Part shown: positions 52,616-59,150 of the stretch, one piece after another | How positions within the stretch are numbered: position 1 is the stretch's first letter | Layout: each line of letters starts with the position of its first letter | Source: Sedimentisphaerales bacterium | GTDB taxonomy: Bacteria; Planctomycetota; Phycisphaerae; Sedimentisphaerales; Anaerobacaceae | NCBI GenBank assembly: GCA_029907605.1 | Contig: JARYLO010000005.1 | Span: forward strand, 1 to 59,150 | Direction of reading: 5' to 3' | Length of the DNA stretch: 59,150 nucleotides | The notes under the pieces: model-generated | Told to the model about the DNA's origin: nothing | Database searches by the model: none | What the model saw: only the letters and a program-made list of their open reading frames with translations | Made by a program: the position numbers and the translations under genes

Positions 52616-55600
52616 CGAGCACCCTCTCAGGATTCATGGGCACGCTCTTTATGCCGGGTATGCTCTGATACTCCTGGAACTCTTGCTCGTGCCTCTCAAA
52701 GGCAGACCTGTACCTTTCTGACAACTTCCTGAGGCTATCCTCGCCAGCAACTACGTCGGCTGGCCTGATGATCTCTGCCTTGACGAACACATAGAGCTTC
52801 TTTTCTATGTCGCTGTTGCCTATGCTGCGGAACGCAGCCCCTATCAATGGCAGGTCTCCCAAGAGCGGCACCTTTGCACCACCCTTGGTTTGGTTGAGTT
52901 TCAGCAGGCCACCAAGGATGATGGTGCTGCCATTCGGTACGGTCACCACCGTATCTATATCACTTTGGCTCTTGTCAGGAGGCTGGTTACCTGTAGGTGT
53001 AGTGGTAAAGTCAGACCTAGTCAGCTTTATGTTCAGTTGCAACAGATCGCCTTCACTGATGTGCGGTGTGATCTCCAGCGTGATACCTGCATCGTATGGC
53101 ACGTATTGCTCGGCGGTCTGCACCAATTGTGCACCCTGGGTCGGGAGCGAACTCTGTTTGGTCAGGACATAGGTGGTATCGGTGGTCTTGATCGTGCCCT
53201 TTGCATGATCGTTTACCAATACCTTCGGCTTGGCCAGGACCCGACCGTATTTCTTGTTCTGCATGGCAGTTAAGAGGGCATTTATGTGTGCATCACCATA
53301 AAAGCCCGTCAATGCCCCGGCAGTGGTTTGTAACACATTGCCCTCACGAAGCGTCCCAGGTATGATGCCATTGGCCCCGACTAGCCCTGATGCCTTGTCC
53401 AGGTTGGGGAGGCTACCTATTAGACTGAGGTCATAATTGAAGTCCTCGGTCTTTGAGACCTCCACCAACGTCACATCTATCAAGACCTGAGGCCTGCGCT
53501 TGTCCAGGGACTTTATCAGTCTGCCTATCCATTGTTGGTTCTTAGGACTGGCATGCACGATCAGTGAATATGTATTTGGATCTGGCACTACAGTGATCAG
53601 GTCCTCGATCTTCCTGACGACTTGTTCGATCTTGGCTTCCTTGTCCTGGATCTTCTCTGCAATGATCTTGTTCAGTATCTCCGCCATCCTCTCTGGGCTT
53701 TGGTTCTCCAGAGGGTATATCTCGAACGGCATGGCAGACTCCAGGGTCTCTGTGTCGATGTGGGAAAGGACCTCAGAGATCTTCTGGTGCTGCTCGGCGG
53801 TTGCATTGACCAATAGTGAGTTGGTTGCCTCCACTACCACAACCTGTGGTGCCTCTACAGGGGAGGCGGTGGGCGTGGCCTCTGGCGAGAGGATGGATTG
53901 TGGGGTAGGCCTTGGCTGCTGACCTGCAGCGGCTGTCGAGGGCTGGGTTGCAGTGAGCCGCGTACTGACGGTCGATGTCTGAGGCTGCGGAGGGATGATA
54001 TTCAAGGCCTCCAGCTTCTTGCGAGCATCCTCTGCATCTACATGCAGGATTCGATAGAGCCGCAGGGACCTGAGGTCCTGCTGCTGGACATCAAGGCTGT
54101 CAACGAGCTTGTCTATGGTGGCCAACTGGTCCTGTTTGCCTACCATCAGCAGCCTGTTTGTCCTCTCATCTGCGTCCAGATAGACGGTCTCCGTAGTGGC
54201 CGGGGTGGCTGCCACGGTGGCAGCACGTGCAGCGGCAGCAGCGCGCCTGACTGCCTCCTCCCTGGCAACCCGGGCCTTGTACTGTGCGTCCGTCTCACCA
54301 GGCAGCCTCTGTATCTGGGGCTGCGACTGCGTGGTAGAGACCGAGACCTGTACCGTACCCATCTGCTCTGCAAGTGCCTTGACCTTCTCCACCAGCACTG
54401 AGGCCATGGTGTATTGGAGTTGGCGATACCTGAAGACCTTTGGCTCACCAGGCTGGTCTACCAGTTCCAATAATGATTCTATCTTAGGCATCGTATAGGT
54501 AAAACCGGTCACGATAATGGTCTTGGTCTCTGCAATCGATGAGAAGGCAACCCCTAATTTCATCTGCTCGAGCAGGGCCTGGGCACTTGTTGGATCCACG
54601 TACCTGAGCCTAAAGACCCTGGTGATGACCGCATCGCCGAACTCGACAGGGCCCGGTCCTACACGGATCTTTGGATCTGCGTCCATCACCTCAGAGGCTG
54701 GCACTACAGTAACGATATTGCCCCTCCTGGCCATGGCAAAGCCCCTGAACTTCAGCACGGACTCCAACAGGGGATATAGGTCCCGAACCCTTATAGGTCC
54801 CTTGAGATCACCTTGTAGCTTCAATGTGACCTCACCCTGAACCTTTGCTGGATCATAGAGGAAGTCCAGGTGGAGGTATTCCCCCACAAAGCCAAGCAAT
54901 GCCTCTATCGAAAGTTTCTCAGGAAGATCTAGGTTCAGCGTCTGGTCTGGATTGGGCGGCTCCGGCAGCAGGTAGTCCTTGCCAGCCAGGTCAGGGTTGG
55001 AGGCGGTGGAGCTGGCTGGTTGACCTTCTCCAGTTATCCGCATTGGGACATTGCTATCGCCAGGTCCTACCAGACTGCGGGGCAAGGCAGCCGGTTGGCC
55101 AGCAAGTGCCTGCGGAGCAGGTAATGCTGCAGTTGCGTCTTGTATGCGATTCGATGTGTTCGGCGTCAAAGGGATCGCCAGCTCATCGATGAAGGCCTTG
55201 CCTTCGATCAGGTCACAGATCAGTCCAATGCGATTGGCAGGTGCTACTACCAGGACCTGGCCAGCGCACCTATCTATGATAACAGGCAATCTTGTTTGAT
55301 CTTTAGGTAATCCTTCCAATGTGCCGATGACGATATTGGGGCTAGTGCGGGCGATCTTCTCTGCGGATGGCATCTGCTTTGTGAGCCATTCTGGCCCTAC
55401 AAGCCTGACCTGGTATGGTGTCTGACTATCTATGATCTGCAATACTGCCAAGACCTTGTTGACAGCATCACTGTTGCCAGTGATCAAGAGGCCATTGGCA
55501 CCAGGTAGCTGCGTGACGGTACAGAGTCCCAGGCCTTGGATCTGTGATCTGGCGGTCTCGGATGGGATGTAGCGGGGTGTGAAGATCTTGTGCGTGATGT

Positions 55601-55715
55601 CAGAGACTGCGGCGGCAGCGGCACTATAGATAGGCCATGTGCCTATCAGGATCAGCCAAACCAGCAATACAATGACCGAACCAGTGGTACCAACACGACC
55701 CAGACTCCTTTTCAT
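52605..55715 (-). CDS. gspD: Type II secretion outer-membrane secretin GspD
   Basis: 1036 residues from ATG 55715, which gives a signal peptide (VIVLLVWLILIGTWPIYSAAA). N0/N1-type ring domains with LNLDLPEKLSIEALLGFVGE and RVFRLRYVDPTSAQALLEQM. A low-complexity Pro/Ala/Thr linker interrupts the N domains around residues 600-650. The C-terminal secretin barrel has RVLAKPKVLVNDHAKG, TLEITPHISEGDLLQLNIKL and STIILGGLLKLNQTKGGAKVP. It is longer than typical GspD because of extra linkers. The gspC gene lies upstream across 220 non-coding bases, the largest gap in this operon. Confidence 0.93.
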   Translation of the reverse strand: MKRSLGRVGTTGSVIVLLVWLILIGTWPIYSAAAAAVSDITHKIFTPRYIPSETARSQIQGLGLCTVTQLPGANGLLITGNSDAVNKVLAVLQIIDSQTPYQVRLVGPEWLTKQMPSAEKIARTSPNIVIGTLEGLPKDQTRLPVIIDRCAGQVLVVAPANRIGLICDLIEGKAFIDELAIPLTPNTSNRIQDATAALPAPQALAGQPAALPRSLVGPGDSNVPMRITGEGQPASSTASNPDLAGKDYLLPEPPNPDQTLNLDLPEKLSIEALLGFVGEYLHLDFLYDPAKVQGEVTLKLQGDLKGPIRVRDLYPLLESVLKFRGFAMARRGNIVTVVPASEVMDADPKIRVGPGPVEFGDAVITRVFRLRYVDPTSAQALLEQMKLGVAFSSIAETKTIIVTGFTYTMPKIESLLELVDQPGEPKVFRYRQLQYTMASVLVEKVKALAEQMGTVQVSVSTTQSQPQIQRLPGETDAQYKARVAREEAVRRAAAAARAATVAATPATTETVYLDADERTNRLLMVGKQDQLATIDKLVDSLDVQQQDLRSLRLYRILHVDAEDARKKLEALNIIPPQPQTSTVSTRLTATQPSTAAAGQQPRPTPQSILSPEATPTASPVEAPQVVVVEATNSLLVNATAEQHQKISEVLSHIDTETLESAMPFEIYPLENQSPERMAEILNKIIAEKIQDKEAKIEQVVRKIEDLITVVPDPNTYSLIVHASPKNQQWIGRLIKSLDKRRPQVLIDVTLVEVSKTEDFNYDLSLIGSLPNLDKASGLVGANGIIPGTLREGNVLQTTAGALTGFYGDAHINALLTAMQNKKYGRVLAKPKVLVNDHAKGTIKTTDTTYVLTKQSSLPTQGAQLVQTAEQYVPYDAGITLEITPHISEGDLLQLNIKLTRSDFTTTPTGNQPPDKSQSDIDTVVTVPNGSTIILGGLLKLNQTKGGAKVPLLGDLPLIGAAFRSIGNSDIEKKLYVFVKAEIIRPADVVAGEDSLRKLSERYRSAFERHEQEFQEYQSIPGIKSVPMNPERVLDAQ

Positions 55716-55934
55716 TGTACCCACCCCAAGTTTCTCAGAACCTTGTGCCTGGATATAGACCATCCTTTGTCACTATCCTTGGCCACCCTCTTCCAAACTC
55801 AACAACGCGGACACGACCACCTTGCCAGGATCCGCAAGCCAGTGGCAGGCTCAGCGACCTCATCATGCCGCAGGCCTTGCTATATCTCTTTGACAATCAG
55901 TGCCTATTGTGGTTCCATCAAAAAGCCCGCCTTG

Positions 55935-56837
55935 CTACTGGATCAGGTTCGGATCCAGTTCAGGCAGGTTTGTATCACCAGGCAGTTGGCCCGATGCATT
56001 GGCCTCCTGGCTTAGCCTGGCTGCCTGGATGTATTGACTGAGCTGTTCTAGGACCTCCTGCTGGATCTTCTGTTTTTCAGGATCATCAAGCTGGGCCTGC
56101 TCTGTGCGGAGTCGTTCGGCCATCTGCTCAACGTCCCTTATATATTGTTCTGGTTGAGGTCTGGTTGCAGTAGGGAGGTTAGGGTTTGATGGCCTAGGTG
56201 CGGTCCGCGCGGGCACAGAGGGCCTGGGCCTATTTGAACTGGCAGAGGCCATGGGCTGGCTTGGGCTTGCGGCCTGTCTTGGCTTGGGCCCGGAACCTGC
56301 CAATAGGCTTACCTTTGGCGGCCTGGCCTCCACCTGTACCAATTGCACGTTGTCTGGGCCGCCATAAAGGATCGCACCATCCCTGATCTCGGTTATGGTG
56401 TAATGCTCGATGGTCTGTCCGACCCTTACCCAGACCTGCTTGCGGTCGATGGTATCCAATTCTATAAGTGCCCTTGAGAGGTTTGGATCTGTGGGATGAA
56501 AGCTGGTTGCAAGCAGCTTGAACTTAGCAGAAGGCCTGGGTCTAGTGGCAGGCAATGCGATATTAGTAGGACCGGTCCTAGGCTGGCCCTGCGCAGGGGC
56601 AGGAGCAGGGGGGTTGATCAGCCTTGCCAGACCATTAGCAAGCTCTTCAAGTACAGAGACCACCTCTGTGCGAGGCTGGGTCGCAGGTCTATCCTTGAAT
56701 TGTTCTATGATGCTTGGGGCTGCCAACAGCCGCACGGTCTCTTGGTCAGGCTTGACCCCATACATCGATAATAGGACCATCAGCCCTACAGCCAACAGCC
56801 CTGCAACCACACTGGTTATGCATAAGGTCCTTATCAT
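55935..56837 (-). CDS. Type II secretion GspC-like protein
   Basis: 300 residues from ATG 56837; the longer frame lies inside the cytochrome gene. One N-terminal membrane helix (CITSVVAGLLAVGLMVLLSMYG). A Pro/Gln-rich linker leads into an HR domain: KLLATSFHPTDPNLSRALIE ... VWVRVGQTIEHYTITEIRDG, the GspC homology region that contacts the secretin. A long Pro-rich and then coiled-coil tail (VEQMAERLRTEQAQLDDPEK) replaces the PDZ domain of classical GspC. Confidence 0.8.
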   Translation of the reverse strand: MIRTLCITSVVAGLLAVGLMVLLSMYGVKPDQETVRLLAAPSIIEQFKDRPATQPRTEVVSVLEELANGLARLINPPAPAPAQGQPRTGPTNIALPATRPRPSAKFKLLATSFHPTDPNLSRALIELDTIDRKQVWVRVGQTIEHYTITEIRDGAILYGGPDNVQLVQVEARPPKVSLLAGSGPKPRQAASPSQPMASASSNRPRPSVPARTAPRPSNPNLPTATRPQPEQYIRDVEQMAERLRTEQAQLDDPEKQKIQQEVLEQLSQYIQAARLSQEANASGQLPGDTNLPELDPNLIQ

Positions 56838-56851
56838 TGTCAAAGGTACCT

Positions 56852-58183
56852 CTAATGAGGTTTGACAACGATCGACCCTTTTGGTTCCTTCCAATGGTGG
56901 ATCTTTTGGAGGTATTCTGCTGCGTGATCTGCGTACTGAGGGCTGTGATCTGGGCTGTGGCAGTCCAGGCATGATAGCCTGGGCCCAGTGGTCCTTGCCC
57001 TGCCCGCGGTCCTGACGTGCTGCCAACCTGGTCCGTGGCAGGCCTCGCAGCCTACTCCGGCAAGATCAGGTGTCTGATCCAAGGAGACAAATCCGCCCTC
57101 GTAGTCTAGACCCACGACATGGCAGACGACACATTCTGGGTCCAGGTGCGAGCCTACCTTCTGCAGGGTTGCGTATGCCTTTGCGTGTGGCTGTGTACTG
57201 GCAGCATCGTACTCGTATCTGTGACACCTCCGACATGCCAGGCTGCCCACATAGCGGGCCTTATCCGGCAGTGGCAATCGGCGGTGGCTGGCCAGCAATC
57301 CACTGGCTGCGACCATGGCCTGGTATTGTTTGTAGAGCTCCATCAGTTCTGGATGGCTGGCCAATCCCTCTGATACGGGTATTGCCGCGAACTCCAGTCG
57401 AAGGCCGGACCCCTCAGGTCTTGGGATTAGATCCAACCTGGCCACATACCTTCCGAACCTTCCCATGGATATGACCATCGGGTTTGCCTGGGCAGGGGTA
57501 AGGCACATTGGCTGGTCTGAGTCTGCTGGCAAGACGATACAGATGGGCCTGCTATCTTGTATTGCCAGATCTGGCATGACGCTGCGGTCCTGGACTATGT
57601 AGATCTCCAATCCAAGGCCTTCTGATCCGATGGGGCTGGGCAGATTCAATCTGGCCTTAAGGTCACGGGTCTGTACCTGTTGTGCATATACAGTCGCTGG
57701 GCCTAGCCTGGTCTGAAAGGTCCATGTAAATGCATTAGGCAGCCCAAGTTGACCTGATACATCCGCACCGATCGCCACCGGTCTTTGACCCTGACTAGGA
57801 ACAAACCCAATGGCTAAGGCCATCTGCAGGTCCTGTGGGGTCAGGTGGATCAGGTCATAGCCTAGGACCTGGAATGCCTCCAATAGGGTCTGGGCCTTTA
57901 GTAGGTCCTGCTGGTCTTGGCCCTGGGTCCACCAACCGGTGTCCAGTAATAGCCTCTGTTCTGCAGGCACCTGTTGGAATATGGTAGGCAATCGCTCCAG
58001 CCCACCCAATTGGCCGCCTGCACACCCGCATGGCCTTAGGGACCCCAGCGTGCATCCCGTGACAAAGACCGTCAGGATTGGCTGGTCTTGGTGGCTTGAC
58101 AAATCGATGGCCGCAGATACCGACCTGACTCCAATGCACGGTATCAAGAGCAGCAACAATACTTGTGGCCTGCCCTCTTGCAA
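56852..58183 (-). CDS. Tetraheme cytochrome c fused to a 5'-nucleotidase/UshA-like N-terminal domain
   Basis: 443 residues. A signal peptide is followed by TGCTLGSLRPCGCAGGQLGG, typical of exported proteins with a degenerate calcineurin-like/UshA N-terminal domain. The C-terminal third has four CxxCH heme sites, CRRCH, CVVCH, CEACH and CLDCH, with spacing like the cytochrome c-554 family and spare histidines for axial ligation (HAKAYATL, HVRTAG, HHWKE). It works in the periplasm as an electron carrier or reductase. It sits between DUF1573 and gspC, 14-15 bases from each, so it is co-transcribed with the secretion genes. Confidence 0.85.
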   Translation of the reverse strand: MQEGRPQVLLLLLIPCIGVRSVSAAIDLSSHQDQPILTVFVTGCTLGSLRPCGCAGGQLGGLERLPTIFQQVPAEQRLLLDTGWWTQGQDQQDLLKAQTLLEAFQVLGYDLIHLTPQDLQMALAIGFVPSQGQRPVAIGADVSGQLGLPNAFTWTFQTRLGPATVYAQQVQTRDLKARLNLPSPIGSEGLGLEIYIVQDRSVMPDLAIQDSRPICIVLPADSDQPMCLTPAQANPMVISMGRFGRYVARLDLIPRPEGSGLRLEFAAIPVSEGLASHPELMELYKQYQAMVAASGLLASHRRLPLPDKARYVGSLACRRCHRYEYDAASTQPHAKAYATLQKVGSHLDPECVVCHVVGLDYEGGFVSLDQTPDLAGVGCEACHGPGWQHVRTAGRARTTGPRLSCLDCHSPDHSPQYADHAAEYLQKIHHWKEPKGSIVVKPH

Positions 58184-58196
58184 TCTCGGCTGCCTC

Positions 58197-59150
58197 TTAT
58201 TCCAGGCGGCGGTTCATCAAGAGCTTGCTAGCATAGAAGCCTTGTACGAGGACCATCAACTGTTCGTCACTATCCTTGATGGCTATGGTCAGATCGTCAG
58301 AGAATGCAGTGCGACCTGGCTCCAATGCAGGGGGGGTCACCTCTATCTCAAGCTCGTAGCCACTCTTGACCTTCTTGGTGCTGGCGACCCTGGAGATCCC
58401 CTTTGCACTCTTTACGGATTGGATGACGAAGTTTGCATCCCCCACATTGAAGTCCACATAATTGTCCAACACCTGTATCCTCTTGACCAAGGGTTTGCCA
58501 GGTTCGGTACCGGCCAGGTAGATCTGGGTGGGATTGACCGTATAGTTGGGTACTAGATCGAACGGCAGACCAAGGGTTGGATAATCGGGCCTGGTTAACC
58601 GCAACTGGAATGTGCCTCTAGGGTACTCAAGGGCCAGCAGCTTGTCCTTGTGCACCTTTGGTTTTAGGACCAGTTCCGTTGTCTGGAGATTGGGGTCGTA
58701 GTCCACGGTGATACAATCACCGGCAGAGATCTGGCCTATTACAGCAAAGGCCTTGCCATCCAGGGCCTTAATCTTGATGTCAGGGCAGCCCAGGTTTGGC
58801 TTGTTGAGGAACAGGACCAGGTGGGTCGGCTCCCACACCAGATATTGCTTGATATTGCCGGCGATGGTCAATCTTACTGTGGGTCTAGCCGGGTCATTTG
58901 AGTAAATAAATAGGTCCTTCCTAAAGGCGCCTGGCTCATCGCCTGTAAAATAGACCACCTTAAGGGTTGCAGATTGACCAGGTTCAAGCTTGCTTGAGGA
59001 TAGCTCCACACTGGCCCCACAACACTTACCGATGTTGGTGATCTCTAGTAAGGCATTGCCCCTATTGGTGATGGCAAACTGGGCAGGGGCGTTACTATTG
59101 GTCGAAAGCTCACCTAGCTCAAACAGATCCCTGTCCACACTTATGACAGG
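58197..59150 (-). CDS. DUF1573 protein (partial at right edge)
   Basis: At least 317 codons; the frame is open through the window end, so the start is outside. The first domain is DUF1573: FELGELSTNSNAPAQFAITN, then LEITNIGKCCGASVELSSSK and YSNDPARPTVRLTIAGNI. The Cys pair KCCG matches the family's CxCT-like position. Two further immunoglobulin-like beta domains follow. Exported DUF1573 proteins are common in Planctomycetes and Bacteroidetes, with unknown function. First visible gene of the secretion operon. Confidence 0.85.
   Translation of the reverse strand, partial: PVISVDRDLFELGELSTNSNAPAQFAITNRGNALLEITNIGKCCGASVELSSSKLEPGQSATLKVVYFTGDEPGAFRKDLFIYSNDPARPTVRLTIAGNIKQYLVWEPTHLVLFLNKPNLGCPDIKIKALDGKAFAVIGQISAGDCITVDYDPNLQTTELVLKPKVHKDKLLALEYPRGTFQLRLTRPDYPTLGLPFDLVPNYTVNPTQIYLAGTEPGKPLVKRIQVLDNYVDFNVGDANFVIQSVKSAKGISRVASTKKVKSGYELEIEVTPPALEPGRTAFSDDLTIAIKDSDEQLMVLVQGFYASKLLMNRRLE

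Noticed and set aside
55900-55940. Terminator after gspC (GGCGGGCTTTTTG on the minus strand)
   Set aside because: T-run is present but no matching upstream arm forms a stem.
1-59150. CRISPR arrays, tRNA, rRNA, insertion sequences
   Set aside because: No regular direct repeats, no tRNA T-loop/anticodon pattern, no transposase or terminal inverted repeats found on reading both strands.

Overview
The window reads as a chromosome segment of a Gram-negative, probably anaerobic or microaerophilic bacterium. I place it near the Planctomycetota (Phycisphaerae-like). The basis is gene content: tandem DUF1080 domains, a NagB/PIG-L fusion, a type II secretion operon headed by DUF1573 and multiheme cytochrome genes, and ferredoxin/MinD and NifX-like proteins of the anaerobe-specific kind. 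Arginine is mostly AGG and ATA is frequent, a codon pattern often seen in thermophiles. The taxonomic placement is inference. No tRNA, rRNA, CRISPR array or insertion sequence was recognised. Genes are tightly packed, often with overlapping stop and start codons.

Layout. 1-3.4 kb: an edge-truncated BaiN-type flavoprotein, a secreted hydrolase-like protein, a macro-domain protein, a Fur-family regulator and an EamA transporter. 3.4-10.1 kb: a leftward MarR-TolC-MFP-RND efflux operon ending in a small PG0541-type protein, with a recognisable promoter and palindrome. An LpxR-like lipid A deacylase is divergent from it, and a peroxiredoxin with its own promoter follows.

12.0-19.0 kb: a nine-gene leftward operon (three NifX-like proteins, DUF5320, DUF89, a methyltransferase, two MinD/ferredoxin ATPases, an MBL-fold protein). 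It is preceded by a perfect sigma-54 -24/-12 element, two palindromes and a sigma-54 activator gene. This resembles the orange-protein (ORP) locus known from Desulfovibrio, with extra members. The activator gene overlaps the end of a zinc uptake operon (19.0-24.3 kb: ZnuABC, Zur, an outer-membrane barrel, a small Cys/His protein and a polytopic membrane protein), so the two loci appear transcriptionally linked.

24.4-35.0 kb: housekeeping genes (leuS, a CYTH protein, a lipid kinase, an M20 peptidase, mutS, the NagB/PIG-L fusion). 35.0-42.6 kb: a decayed or mosaic region. It holds a secreted FN3/dockerin-like gene broken by an in-frame TGA and a frameshift and made of AT-rich and native-composition blocks. 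It also holds a DUF1080 protein, an FHA protein, and a run of small secreted-protein genes carrying frameshifts, one at an A8 run, ending in a nitroreductase remnant.

42.6-59.15 kb: one long leftward operon, DUF1573 - cytochrome - gspC-D-E-F-G-H-I-J-K-L-M - uvrC. It encodes a near-complete type II secretion system (prepilin peptidase not in the window); its GspI-like pseudopilin carries an unexpected helix-turn-helix-like segment.
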